DNA from: Streptomyces sp. Ag109_O5-1
Lineage (GTDB): Bacteria; Actinomycetota; Actinomycetes; Streptomycetales; Streptomycetaceae
Length of the DNA stretch: 64,000 nucleotides
NCBI RefSeq assembly: GCF_003814875.1
Contig: NZ_RKQF01000001.1
Coordinates: forward strand, 9,920,001 to 9,984,000
Direction: 5' to 3'
Under the pieces are notes generated by a model, which made no database searches, was not told the DNA's origin, and saw only the letters and a program-made list of their open reading frames with translations. The translations under genes and the position numbers were made by a program. Shown in pieces: positions 35,411-45,008 of this stretch (within the stretch, counting starts at the first letter, position 1; the number at the start of each line of letters is the position of its first letter).

Positions 35411-37300
35411 TCATACGGCGCGGCCTGCGCGTCGAAGGACAGGGCGGAGAGCCTCGATGACACTCGCGTCGTCGACGGTGGAGGGGATGGGTTCGTCGAG
35501 GCCGTCGGCGATGCCGCGCATCGTCTTGCGAAGGATCTTTCCCGATCGGGTCTTGGGCAGGGCGGCCACGACCGCCACGCTCTTGAGCGAGGCGACGGCA
35601 CCGATGCGGTCGCGTACGAGCTGGACGAGTTCGGCCTCGACCTCGGTCGCCTCGCGGCTGATGCCGGCTTTGAGGACGACGAAACCGCGCGGCACTTGCC
35701 CCTTCAGTGCGTCGGCGACCCCGATGACGGCACATTCCGCGACATCGGGATGAGCCGCCAGGGCTTCCTCCATGCTGCCGGTGGACAGTCGGTGTCCGGC
35801 GACGTTGATGACGTCGTCGGTGCGGCCCATGACGAAGACGTAGCCGTCGTCGTCGAGGTGGCCGCTGTCGCCGGTGAGGTAGTAGCCGTCGTAGGCGGAG
35901 AGGTAGGAGGCGACGTAGCGTTCGTCGTCGTTCCACAGGGTGGGAAGCGCGCCCGGCGGCAGGGGGAGCTTCACGACGATGGCGCCGTCGACGCCCGCGG
36001 TCACCGGATCGCCCGAGGGGTCGAGGACGCGGACGTCCCAGCCGGGCAGCGGGCGGGTGGGGGAACCGGGCTTGACGGGCGCGGCCTCGATGCCGACCGG
36101 GTTGGCGACGATGGGCCAGCCCGTCTCCGTCTGCCACCAGTGGTCGATCACCGGAATGTCCAGAAGGGTGCTTGCCCAGCGGTACGTCTCGGGGTCGAGG
36201 CGCTCGCCCGCGAGGAAGAGGTGGCGCAGGCCGGACAGGTCGTGGTCCGCGGCGAGCAGACCCTTGGGGTCCTCCTTACGGATGGCCCGGAAAGCGGTGG
36301 GCGCGGTGAACATCGTCTTGACGCGGTACTCGGCGGCGACGCGCCAGAACTGCCCCGCGTCCGGGGTACCGACCGGCTTGCCCTCGTACAGGACCGTGGT
36401 CGCGCCGACCAGCAGCGGGGCGTAGACGATGTACGAATGGCCGACGACCCAGCCGACGTCCGAGCCGGTGAACATCGTCTCGCCCGGGCCCACGTCGTAC
36501 ACGGCGCCCATCGACCAGTGCAGGGCGACCGCGTAGCCGCCGCTGTCACGCACAACTCCCTTCGGTTTCCCGGTCGTTCCGGACGTGTAGAGGATGTACA
36601 GGGGCGCGTTCGCCGGGACGGGAACGCAGTCGGCCGGCGGTGCCGCGGCGACCAGGTCGGCCCAGTCGAGATCGTCGGCCCCCAACTCGGCCCGCTCCTG
36701 CGGACGTTGCAGGATCACGCTCTTCTCCGGCTTGTGGACCGCGAGTTCGATGGCCCGGTCGAGCAGCGGCTTGTACGCGATGACCCGCTTGCCCTCGATG
36801 CCGCAGGAGGCGGAGACGACCACCTTGGGGGCGGCGTCGTCGATGCGGAGGGCGAGTTCGTGCGGGGCGAACCCGCCGAAGACCACCGAGTGCACGGCGC
36901 CGATGCGCGCACAGGCCAGCATCGCGATGGCGGCCTCGGGGACCATCGGCATGTAGATCACCACTCGGTCGCCCTGTTCCACACCGAGTTGCGCGAGCCC
37001 TCCGGCGAAGGCCGCCACCTCGTCCCTGAGTTGGGTGTAGGTGTAGGTGCGCCGGGTGCCGGTCACGGGTGAGTCGTAGACGAGTGCGGGTTGATCGCCG
37101 CGGCCCGCGTCGACGTGCCGGTCGAGCGCGTTGAAGCAGACGTTCAGCCGACCGTCGGGAAACCAGCGGTAGAAGGGTGCGCCGGAGGCGTCCAGGGCGC
37201 GTCGCGGAGCGACATCCCAGTCGATGCCTTCCGCCGCCGTCAGCCAGAAGTTCTCCGGGTCTTCGGTGCAGGCGCGGAAGACGTCCTCGTACTTTCCCAT
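35411..37300 (-). CDS. prpE: Propionate--CoA ligase (PrpE-like)
   Basis: This 629-residue acyl-CoA synthetase of the ACS/PrpE group makes propionyl- (or acetyl-) CoA through an acyl-AMP. YTSGTTGKPKG is the P-loop, WWQTETGWPI the A5 region, TGDSGHLDDDGY the A7 region, and PKTRSGKILRKTMR contains the catalytic, acetylatable lysine. The C-terminus and the LNVCFNALDRHV opening favour PrpE over AcsA. AAAGGAG precedes the ATG. It lies 186 bp after an esterase gene on the same strand, so freed acetate or propionate may pass to it. Confidence 0.93.
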   Translation of the reverse strand: MGKYEDVFRACTEDPENFWLTAAEGIDWDVAPRRALDASGAPFYRWFPDGRLNVCFNALDRHVDAGRGDQPALVYDSPVTGTRRTYTYTQLRDEVAAFAGGLAQLGVEQGDRVVIYMPMVPEAAIAMLACARIGAVHSVVFGGFAPHELALRIDDAAPKVVVSASCGIEGKRVIAYKPLLDRAIELAVHKPEKSVILQRPQERAELGADDLDWADLVAAAPPADCVPVPANAPLYILYTSGTTGKPKGVVRDSGGYAVALHWSMGAVYDVGPGETMFTGSDVGWVVGHSYIVYAPLLVGATTVLYEGKPVGTPDAGQFWRVAAEYRVKTMFTAPTAFRAIRKEDPKGLLAADHDLSGLRHLFLAGERLDPETYRWASTLLDIPVIDHWWQTETGWPIVANPVGIEAAPVKPGSPTRPLPGWDVRVLDPSGDPVTAGVDGAIVVKLPLPPGALPTLWNDDERYVASYLSAYDGYYLTGDSGHLDDDGYVFVMGRTDDVINVAGHRLSTGSMEEALAAHPDVAECAVIGVADALKGQVPRGFVVLKAGISREATEVEAELVQLVRDRIGAVASLKSVAVVAALPKTRSGKILRKTMRGIADGLDEPIPSTVDDASVIEALRPVLRRAGRAV

Positions 37301-37486
37301 TGCGCACTCCTTTGTGGCGTCCAGGGACCGGGGGAGGGGCGGCGTGCAGAACGCTGCCTCAACGCATACCTCAGGTTGGCCGCAATGGCCGAGCAGGATG
37401 CCGATGACCCGGATTCCCGGTCACCGGCATCGCGTCACGTCATGGTTGGCGAGCCCTTGTCGGCAGGCCCCGCACTCATGCTCTGG

Positions 37487-38398
37487 TCAGGCGCCGAGGT
37501 GCGTGCGGAGCCACTGCCCCATCCGGTCGATCGCCGCGTTCACCTCGGGCACGCGGCCCGCGCCCAGGACGAACGAGTGCTGACCCTCGGGAACCCCGTG
37601 GGTCTCGGAAGTGACCTTGAAGTCGGCGAGCCGGAGCCCGAGCACGGCACCGTCGTCGGCAAGGGTCTCGTACTCGCCGTAGTAGACGAGCGTGGGCGGC
37701 AGGCCGGTCAGGTCGGCGTTGGCGATGCTGACCCGGGGGTCGGCGGGCTCGATGGCGGGGTCCTGCACCCAGGCTCCGCGGAAGAGCTCGAGGGTGGCGC
37801 GGCTGAGCATCTTGTCGTGCGCCTCGTTGGCGTCCACCGACTTGTTCTGGAGGGTGAGGTCGGTCCAGGGCGAGACGCTGACGATCGCACCGGGGGTGGG
37901 CTCGCCCTTGGCCAGCAGACGCAGCGCCAGCATGATCGCGAGCGTGCCGCCGATGGAGTGGCCGGTGCTGCCGATGTTCCGGGGCTCGTAGCCCTGGGAG
38001 AGCAGCCACCGGTAAGCCGTCTCGACGTCGTCGAGCTGCGCCGGGTAGGGGTGCTCCGGCGCCAGGCGGAAGTCCACGACCAGGGAGCGGACTCCGGCGG
38101 CCTTCGCGATGTGGCCGGCGGCCTTGCGGTCGGAGTGCATCGAGGCGGCGACCGATCCGCCGAAGTGGAAGTGGAGCAGCGCCTTGTCGGGGGCGGCGCC
38201 CTCGGGGATGGCCCAGAGGGCGGGTACGCCGTCCGCGTCGACCTCGGCGTAGGTGACGCCTTCCGGTTCGGTCGACGCCTTGTGGTTCGAGTCGACGATG
38301 TCGCGGATGACGCTCAGGTCGAGACCCGGTGTCGCGGACTTCGCGCTCACGCCGGCGAGGAACTCCGCGAACTCGTGTGCTTCTTGGCTGACGCCCAT
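37487..38398 (-). CDS. HSL-family alpha/beta hydrolase (esterase)
   Basis: The product is 303 residues with AAGGAG before the ATG. HFHFGGS is the oxyanion HGG-type motif, FRLAPEHPYPAQLDD is diagnostic of the hormone-sensitive-lipase group, GHSIGG holds the nucleophile, YGEYETLADD the acid and EGQHSFV the histidine. It likely hydrolyses short-chain esters such as acetylated steroids or terpenoids. A near-exact copy of the HxlR box from 14802 lies about 85-100 bp upstream, linking it to the HxlR/quinone-oxidoreductase locus. Confidence 0.93.
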   Translation of the reverse strand: MGVSQEAHEFAEFLAGVSAKSATPGLDLSVIRDIVDSNHKASTEPEGVTYAEVDADGVPALWAIPEGAAPDKALLHFHFGGSVAASMHSDRKAAGHIAKAAGVRSLVVDFRLAPEHPYPAQLDDVETAYRWLLSQGYEPRNIGSTGHSIGGTLAIMLALRLLAKGEPTPGAIVSVSPWTDLTLQNKSVDANEAHDKMLSRATLELFRGAWVQDPAIEPADPRVSIANADLTGLPPTLVYYGEYETLADDGAVLGLRLADFKVTSETHGVPEGQHSFVLGAGRVPEVNAAIDRMGQWLRTHLGA

Positions 38399-38480
38399 GA
38401 TGGCGCTCCTTCTCAGATGGGTGCCGTGACAGGTGTCCGTGCGGCAGCCGGATCGATGTACCGGTGACGCTACCTTCTGG

Positions 38481-38500
38481 GTATAGAAAAGTAAACTCAG
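38481..38500 (-). promoter_or_regulatory. HxlR box, second copy
   Basis: Read on the minus strand this is CTGAGTTTACTTTTCTATAC, identical at 19 of 20 positions to 14802-14821. It lies upstream of the esterase gene in the same orientation relative to that gene as the first copy has to the quinone oxidoreductase. Confidence 0.75.
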
Positions 38501-39451
38501 CTTCGATCGGCGTCAGTCCTGTCGGTGCGCGGACTTCCCGTCCAGGCGCGTCAACGGTGTTGGTGACACGGACGTGACAGATGTTGACCCCCGTCCGTGT
38601 GTTTGGGCGGGGGGTCTGCCCCTTGTACCAGGGGTTGTGGATCAGGCCCTGTTCTCGGATCCCTGCCCCGTCACCCGAGGAAGCCCCGGTGGTGCGGAAA
38701 TTGAGGGTCATGCCGGTCTGGGTGGCGGCGTGGCGGCGGGCGCGTTCCCGGCCCCGGGGCTGCGAGCGGCATCGTACGGGCTCGGTGATCCGGTCCTGCA
38801 CCGCTTCGGGCGGGTTCTTGCGGGGTCTCCCTGCGGTAGCCGGTCCACCGAGCCCGCGGCAACCCCGATCTCCGCCGCGACCCCGCGGGAAGCACACCAT
38901 CCGACATGGACGCGTGCCGGGCCCGTCGACCTGGTCGACGGGCCCGGCCGCCTTATCGGCAAGACCGTTTCTTGCGGATTCCGCTACGTGAGTTCCCACT
39001 GCGACCTTGCACCCTGCCTTTGCTTGCGGTGGTCGTCCTGGCGTTCTCCGATGTTTCCGGACAGCAACGACCACCCAAGAGGACGCGACCGGGGTGCCCG
39101 CGGCGGCCGGTGTTCTGGTGGCACTCGACGGCAAGCTGCCCGGCCCCGGTGCCATCACGCGCAAAGCTGCTGAATCCCGCGGACTTCTTCGCCGCCCTGC
39201 GGCTGGTCTCCGTGGGGGGAAGGGCTTGCGAAGCAGTTGCATGAATGCCGAAGGTGCCGGGCCGTCGCAGACACAGTCACTACCGGTTACGGCTGTAACG
39301 TCTGTGAGCCTCTGAGTCCATCGAACGGTTGAATCCGGTCTCGGCGTACGGGCGACGCGGATCAAGGCTGCGCTCGGCGAGACTTGGCGGGCCGTGGCGC
39401 CCGAGTCGCCGACGGCGATCGCAGATGAGGCACAAGGAGAGGATTCCCACC
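38501..39451. other. Gene-free stretch with orphan hairpin
   Basis: About 950 bp lack any recognisable gene. At 38917-38949 a perfect 15-bp stem (GCCGGGCCCGTCGAC) closes a CTG loop. No intact gene ends near it, so it may be the terminator of a lost gene. Confidence 0.5.
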
Positions 39452-40594
39452 ATGTCCACGAACTTCAGCAGGCGTCGGCTGCTCGCCGCAGGCGCGGGCG
39501 TCGCGATCGCCGGGGCCGCTGCCGGCCAGGCGTCGGCCGCACCGGGCGCCCGGAGTTCGGGGGCTTCCCTGCTCGGCGCCCGAGAGGAGACGCGGTCGCT
39601 GGAGGAGCTGTACGAGGCCGCGGTCGCCGAGGGCGGCAAGCTCGTCCTCTACCAGGGCGGCGACGTCGACAGCCAGGCCGCGGGCGTCCGGACAGCCTGG
39701 GCCGCAGCCTTCCCCGAGGTCGATCTCACGGTCGTCGTGGACTACAGCAAGTACCACGACGTCCGCGTCGACAACCAACTCGCGACCGGCACCCTCGTCC
39801 CCGACGTGGTCCAGCTGCAGACCCTCCAGGACTTCACCCGCTGGAAGCGCCAGGGCAAGTTGCTGCCCTACAAGCCCGCCGGGTTCTCCGAGGTCCACAA
39901 GGGCTTCAAGGACCCCGACGGCGCGTGGACGGCGCTGATGGTCATCGCCTTCAGCTTCATGTACGACATTCAGGCCGCCGGCGCGAACGCGCCCAGGACC
40001 CCGGCGGACCTGGTCGACGTCCGGTGGAAGAACGCCATCGCGTCCTCCTACCCGAACGACGACGACGCGGTCCTCTACCTCTACTCCCTCTACCAGCTCA
40101 CCTACGGCTGGGACTGGGTCGCTCAGTTCGCCGCGCAGCAGCCGCAGTTCGCCCGAGGCACGAACACTCCCGGCGCCGCGGTCACGGGCGGGCAGAAGAC
40201 CATCGGCGTCGGCGGCTCCGGCAGCGCGGTCTCCACCTCCACCACCCTGAAGTGGGTGCTCCCGGAGCGGGCTCCCTTCATGGCCTGGGGCCAGCGCGCC
40301 GCGATCTTGAAACAGGCCGCCCATCCGGCCGCGGCCAAGCTCTACATGAACTGGCAGCTGTCCGAGGCCCGCCAGAGGGCCGCCTTCAACGGCTGGTCGG
40401 TCCGCGAGGACATCACCCCGAACGCGAGCCTCAGGCCCGTCTGGGACCTCCCGAATGCCAACGTCGACGGCTTCCCGAAGTTCATGGAGGACCGCGCCGA
40501 GGTCGAGCGGCTGAAGCAGACCTTCGCCCTGTACTTCGGCGAGGTCAAGGGAGATCCGTCGCCGGGATGGCTGGGGCTGCACCCGGGGCGGTGA
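39452..40594 (+). CDS. Secreted extracellular solute-binding protein
   Basis: The product is 380 residues with a Tat-type signal (SRRRLLAAGAGVAIAGAAAG, cleavage near QASA-AP). AAGGAGAGG precedes the ATG. The body resembles periplasmic binding proteins of the iron/polyamine type (LVLYQGGD, LVPDVVQLQTLQDFTRWK, GGQKTIGVGGSGSAV). No permease or ATPase genes adjoin. A histidine kinase starts 95 bp downstream, so the protein may serve sensing or share a distant transporter. Confidence 0.85.
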   Translation: MSTNFSRRRLLAAGAGVAIAGAAAGQASAAPGARSSGASLLGAREETRSLEELYEAAVAEGGKLVLYQGGDVDSQAAGVRTAWAAAFPEVDLTVVVDYSKYHDVRVDNQLATGTLVPDVVQLQTLQDFTRWKRQGKLLPYKPAGFSEVHKGFKDPDGAWTALMVIAFSFMYDIQAAGANAPRTPADLVDVRWKNAIASSYPNDDDAVLYLYSLYQLTYGWDWVAQFAAQQPQFARGTNTPGAAVTGGQKTIGVGGSGSAVSTSTTLKWVLPERAPFMAWGQRAAILKQAAHPAAAKLYMNWQLSEARQRAAFNGWSVREDITPNASLRPVWDLPNANVDGFPKFMEDRAEVERLKQTFALYFGEVKGDPSPGWLGLHPGR

Positions 40595-40689
40595 CGGCGG
40601 CAGAACGCTGTTTACCGGGGACGTACAGGGCACGCCTTACACTTCTGGCACAGTTGTCAACTGCGTCCGGCCCGTCGCAGGGAGCCAGA

Positions 40690-41886
40690 GTGTCCCCCAC
40701 TACCCCCGTCGTGCCCAGTCGGCTGTCCCTGTCGGCGCGGCGGCTGCCCCACCTGGTCTTCCTGGTCCCGGTCGCGGGCACCCTCGTGCGGCTCGTCGAG
40801 CTGCACAGGGAGCTGTGCTGGGTGGTCGCACCGCCGATCGCCGCCCTCGGGCTGCTCTACCTCGCCGGGCCGAGCCGCTGGGACCGGTTCGGCGTCGCGG
40901 GACGACCGGTCTGGCTGGGCACACTGGTACTGCTGTGGGCGTGGGTGTCCTGGAAGCTCCCGGTACCGCTCGCCTTCGCCTACACATGGCTGGCCGTCCC
41001 GCTGGCGGTGCTGGCGCTGCGGATGCCCGGGCGCCGGGTGACGGTGTCGGCGATCGGCGCGATCGCGGCCGGGCTGTTGGCCTCGCTGGTACGGATCGGT
41101 GGCGGAATTGACGCCGACGTGCTGGCGCCCCCGCTCGCCGCTTTCTGCGGCACGGTTGTCCTCTACCGTGCCCAGCAGCGCCTGAACGCGCAACTGGCTG
41201 AGACCCGGGGTGAGTTGGCGCAGCGTCAGCGCGAGGCCGGGCGACTCGCCGAGCGGACCCGGATCGCCCGGGACCTGCACGACACCCTCGCCCAGGAACT
41301 CGCGGGCAGCCGCATGCTCCTGCAGGCCGCCGAGCGGGACTGGGAGCGCGATCCGGACGTGGCCCTGCGTCAGGTCCGCGCCGTCTCCCAGGCCCTCGGC
41401 GCCCACCTGGAGGAGACCCGCACCATCATCGGCGACCTCACTCCGCCCGCCCTGGAGCGGGACGACCTGGAATCTGCGCTGCGCGGCCTGTGCACCCGCC
41501 CCCGGCCCCTTGCCGGTGCCGCGCACATCACCTTCCGCACCGAGGGAGAGCCGCACCCCCTGCCCACCGATCGGGCCGTCACCCTGCTGCGTGTGGCCCA
41601 GGGACTCCTCGCCAATGCCCTCGAACACGCCCGGGCAACGCACGTTCACCTCACGCTGACGTATCAGGACCACATGGTGACCGTCGAAGTCGGTGACGAC
41701 GGGCGGGGCTTCGACTCGCGGGCCACGCAACCCGCCGGCCTCGACCGGGGCTTCGGGCTCGCCGCCGCCCACGACCGCCTGAGCGCCCTGGGCGGCAGGC
41801 TCTCCGTGGACAGTGCGATCGGGCGCGGCACTCGGGTGCGCGCCGAACTGCCTGCTGCCGAAGGCGTACTGGCCAGGACACCGTGA
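40690..41886 (+). CDS. Sensor histidine kinase (NarL/HisKA_3 type)
   Basis: The GTG at 40690 has GGGAG upstream; 398 residues. Four or five membrane helices fill about residues 15-165. ARDLHDTLAQELAG is the phosphoacceptor box, and the ATPase has ANALEHARA (N box) and DDGRGFD (G1). It senses through the membrane part, with no extracellular domain visible. Its stop overlaps the response-regulator start by four bases (GTGA), so the pair is coupled. Confidence 0.93.
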   Translation: MSPTTPVVPSRLSLSARRLPHLVFLVPVAGTLVRLVELHRELCWVVAPPIAALGLLYLAGPSRWDRFGVAGRPVWLGTLVLLWAWVSWKLPVPLAFAYTWLAVPLAVLALRMPGRRVTVSAIGAIAAGLLASLVRIGGGIDADVLAPPLAAFCGTVVLYRAQQRLNAQLAETRGELAQRQREAGRLAERTRIARDLHDTLAQELAGSRMLLQAAERDWERDPDVALRQVRAVSQALGAHLEETRTIIGDLTPPALERDDLESALRGLCTRPRPLAGAAHITFRTEGEPHPLPTDRAVTLLRVAQGLLANALEHARATHVHLTLTYQDHMVTVEVGDDGRGFDSRATQPAGLDRGFGLAAAHDRLSALGGRLSVDSAIGRGTRVRAELPAAEGVLARTP

Positions 41887-42545
41887 CCAGGGGCGCCCTG
41901 GGGATCCTGGTCGTCGACGACCACGCCGTCGTACGGGCCGGCCTGCGCGCTCTGTTGGAGGGAGAGCCCGGCTTCGACGTGATCGCCGAGACCGGGGACG
42001 GCCGGGATGCCGTCCGCCTCGCTCAACGCCTGCGGCCCGACGTGGTGCTCATGGATCTGCGTCTGTCGGACGCCGCCGCCCCGGACGGCGGCTTCGGTGG
42101 CATCGAGGCCACTCGCCGCATCACCGCGGCCGTACCGGGCGCCAGTGTCGTCGTGCTGACCAGCTACAGCGGCCGCGGCGATGTCGTCCGTGCGGTGGAA
42201 GCGGGCGCCCGGGGCTATATCCTCAAGGCCGGCCCGCCCGAGGAACTGTTCCGCGCCGTGCGTGCGGCGGCAGCCGGGGGCATGGGGCTGGCCCCCGAGG
42301 CGGCGGCCCGCCTCGTCGGCCGGACCGCCGACCCGGGACCGGCGCTCAGCGAGCGGGAGACCGAGGTCGTACGCCTGCTCGCCCAGGGCCACAGCAACCG
42401 GGCCATCGCCTCCGCCTTGTTCCTCACCGAGGCCACGGTCAAGACCCACCTGGTTCGGATCTACCGCAAGCTGGGCACCGAGAACCGGGCCGGTACGGTC
42501 AGCGAGGCCCTCAGGCTCGGACTGCTTGAACTCGACGCGGGCTGA
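41883..42545 (+). CDS. LuxR/NarL-family response regulator
   Basis: The product is 220 residues starting at the GTG that overlaps the kinase stop. The receiver domain has DDH and the phosphoacceptor in VVLMDLRLSD, then TSYS and KAG. The C-terminal LuxR helix-turn-helix is LSERETEVVRLLAQGHSNRA onward to TVKTHLVRIYRKLG. The target genes are unknown; the adjacent binding-protein gene is the nearest candidate. Confidence 0.95.
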   Translation: MTRGALGILVVDDHAVVRAGLRALLEGEPGFDVIAETGDGRDAVRLAQRLRPDVVLMDLRLSDAAAPDGGFGGIEATRRITAAVPGASVVVLTSYSGRGDVVRAVEAGARGYILKAGPPEELFRAVRAAAAGGMGLAPEAAARLVGRTADPGPALSERETEVVRLLAQGHSNRAIASALFLTEATVKTHLVRIYRKLGTENRAGTVSEALRLGLLELDAG

Positions 42546-43358
42546 CCGCTCGGGGCGGACTGCCGTGCTTGCGGACGTCGGTGGTCACGGTTCATCGGGC
42601 GGCGGGTTCCGACGCCGCTCTCGGCACGGACGTGCTCCACAGGTCGGTCGACCGCGCACAGTCGGCGGACCGGCATGTCGGCGGTCTTCTGGTGCTCATG
42701 CTCGTGGCCACGCGGGCTCTACCGCCTGTGGTCGAAGGTGCGGACAGGTCGCCCTGTCGTGTGGGCGATGGTCTCCACGTCGCGGTCGTGGTGGAGCAGG
42801 GCGAGTTCCGCCTCTTCCGCGGCGGCCGCCGGAGATCGATTGGGTGTGAGCTGATCACTGAGCTGCAAAGGATCGTGCTGCGAAGCGATGCGGTGCGCGG
42901 CGCCGATGACCACTCGTTTTTCGGCCAACTATCTTCAGATTTAGGCAAGTTGGTGGTCGCGACGGGTCTCGACCGGTTCTTGAGTCTTGACGGGTCGGGA
43001 GGAAGTCCTCAGTCTTCTTCCGACAGAGTCGCACATCCCTCAACAACATTCCGCAACAGTTTCCCCCGGAAGGGGCCTCAATTCGGGGAGCAGCCATGCC
43101 CACTCGCGCGTTCACCCGCAAGTCGGTCATCAGCGGCACGGGCTACAACGACAACGTGACCGGCGTCGGAGCCTCCTCCGCCCTGAACGGCACAGCAGAC
43201 CGAGACCCACTGGCTCAGTGGGTAACCGTAGGGTTCGTTCAGCGGCTCGAAGGGCGGTCATGTCGGTGACCGTGCCGACGCTGGTCTTCTCCGTCCAGGC
43301 GCGGACGGCCTCTTTGAGCCGCACGGTCATCTCGTCCATGGCGGCCGCATCCTGTCCC
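42546..43358. other. Decayed stretch
   Basis: No intact gene. A leftward frame near 42719-42928 (VVIGAAHRIASQHDPLQLSD, then HHDRDVETIAHTTGRPVRTF) looks protein-like but is unassigned. A rightward ATG at 43096 starts MPTRAFTRKSVISGTGYNDN and soon stops. Confidence 0.35.
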
Positions 43359-43687
43359 GAGAATCTCCGCGCGGCAGACGTCGAGGATTTCGTCCGCCAG
43401 CGGAGAACCATCCGGGCAAGCCCGCGACATCATGATCGCGCCGACCGAATGGGCGAGCATGTTGATCACCAAGGTGCGGTCGGCGCGCTGGTCTGCGTCC
43501 GCCGGCGTGTCGCCGCCGCCCTGAAGCGCAGCCAGCAGGCTCTCGATGCCGGCGGCGAACTCCGTTTTGGCGTCCGCGGGTTGGCGGGCCGCGTCGCCGC
43601 TGAGGGCTGCGATGTTGCAGCTGTCGGCGCGGCCGTCGCGGTGCTCCTGAGAGACGTAGGTCTCGACGAACTCGGGGGCGGCGTCAC
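43359..43687 (-). pseudogene. TetR C-terminal fragment, copy of 24934
   Basis: An uninterrupted frame reads PEFVETYVSQEHRDGRADSC onward to SRACPDGSPLADEILDVCRAEIL, closely matching the C-terminal half of the TetR at 24934. The DNA-binding half is missing. At 43687 it joins directly to an alpha/beta-hydrolase fragment on the other strand. Confidence 0.85.
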
Positions 43688-43990
43688 CAGCGGGCGGACC
43701 AGGATACGCCGAGCTCGCCCGTGCTGATGATGGCGCGGCTGGAAGCGGTCACGGCCTATGAGAAGGCGCTGCCGGGTGACAATCCCTTCGCCTACCTGAA
43801 CGCGATCACCCAGCCGACGCTGGTCCTCAACGGCGAGGACGACATCATGATCCCCACGATCAACTCGTGGCACCTCTCCCGGAACATTCCCAACGCCCAG
43901 CTGATCATCTACGCCGACGCCGGGCACGGGGCGCAGTTCCAGTACCCCGAGCGGTTCCTGAAGCACGCCATTCAGTTCCTTGATGAGTAG
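43688..43990 (+). pseudogene. Alpha/beta hydrolase C-terminal fragment, copy of 25672
   Basis: The frame begins QRADQDTPSSPV and runs through PFAYLNAITQPTLVLNGEDD and IPNAQLIIYADAGHGAQFQY to the stop, nearly identical to residues about 180-279 of the hydrolase at 25672. It keeps the acid and histidine but not the nucleophile. A GTG at 43721 could start translation, but the product would be inactive. Confidence 0.88.
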
Positions 43991-44060
43991 GGTCCACCCC
44001 CAACTCGGGTGAGCCGTCACCCATCCGATCGCCGTTTCAGTGCAGCTGGAACGAGCCTGG

Positions 44061-44088
44061 GGGGCCGCCACTGAGTGGCGGCGGCCCC
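44061..44088. terminator. Hairpin after hydrolase fragment
   Basis: GGGGCC and GCCAC pair with GTGGC and GGCCCC around a TGA loop, with a 3-base bulge. It lies 70 bp after the stop at 43990 and was probably the terminator of the ancestral hydrolase. Confidence 0.55.
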
Positions 44089-44306
44089 TCGTGCGGCATC
44101 CCGTGGGGACGAGAAGCGACGCACCCCTCAGAGGCTCGGCCATGGCCCCCTGTCGGTGGGAGACGGGTGGCCGAGCTCCGCATGGGCACCGTCCATGCCG
44201 CCGTCCATCCTCCTCGTCCCATACCGTGGCGATGATGGCCGACTTCATCACCAGCTGACAGCGAAGTCCCCAGCACCATCTTCGGAGTCACCCCCCGAAG
44301 GACTTC

Positions 44307-44876
44307 CGGAACCGACCACTAAGGCAGTTGCACGCTCTACCCACGCCGGAGTTCGGCCTTCCCCGGTGGGAGCCCATCCGGGAGATGCGCGAGCGCCTGG
44401 CCGATTCGTCGGTCCTCCCTCCCGGGGACCATGCGTGGCTCGGTGACAGTGTTGACGAACTCGACGAGCAGCTCGGCGACCTCACCTACCCACTCCCGCA
44501 CCCGGGCGGGGTCATCCACGGTGACGCCTATATCGGAAACCTGCTCCGCGGTCCCCGTGGCGAACCTGTGTTGTGCGACCTGGACTCCTTGTGCCGCGGC
44601 CCCGCCGAATGGGATCTCATCCCGGAGCTGGTGGCCTGCATCCGGTACCGGCGCCCCATAGCCGACTACGACCTCCTGTGCCAGCTCTACGGCGCCGACA
44701 TACGGACCTGGTCCGGCTGGACCGTCCTCCGCCGACTGCGGGAACTCAAGGTCCTCACCGCTGTCCTGCCGGTCCTCGACAACAGCCCCGGCCTCGCAGA
44801 ACAGGTCCGCCTCCGCCTTCACGGTCTCCGCGAAGGCTCCGAACCCCCGTGGACCCCCTTCCGCATGACCCACTGA
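44307..44876 (+). pseudogene. Phosphotransferase (APH-like) gene, 5' truncated
   Basis: About 190 residues of the C-lobe of an aminoglycoside-phosphotransferase-fold kinase remain: VIHGDAYIGNLLRG is the catalytic loop and CDLDSLCRGPAEWDLIPE the metal-binding Asp region. Family-like sequence (PLRQLHALPTPEFGLPRW) extends upstream of any start codon, and then homology ends. The ATP-binding N-lobe is lost, so activity is unlikely. Such proteins need not be resistance enzymes. Confidence 0.75.
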
Positions 44877-45008
44877 CCACCCGCTGAAGGCGAACCGGAC
44901 AGGCAGGGCACGAGTGGATCTGATCTGACGTCAACGGGCGTACCGCGTCGGCTATCCCCGCTAAGGCTCACACCTCGTCCACAATTGCTCTCGGCGGGGG
45001 TTTTGTTC

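Noticed and set aside
31249..38648. Shared 15-mer GTTGTGGATCAGGCC at 31249 and 38634
   Set aside because: Only 15 bases match and the flanks differ. A match this long is expected by chance in a 64-kb GC-rich window.
38574..39315. Several open frames in the 38.5-39.4 kb gap
   Set aside because: None has a domain, ribosome site or codon pattern better than its antisense.
42569..43159. Rightward frame of 196 codons
   Set aside because: It overlaps a protein-like leftward fragment and has no start signal or family; listed as decayed stretch instead.
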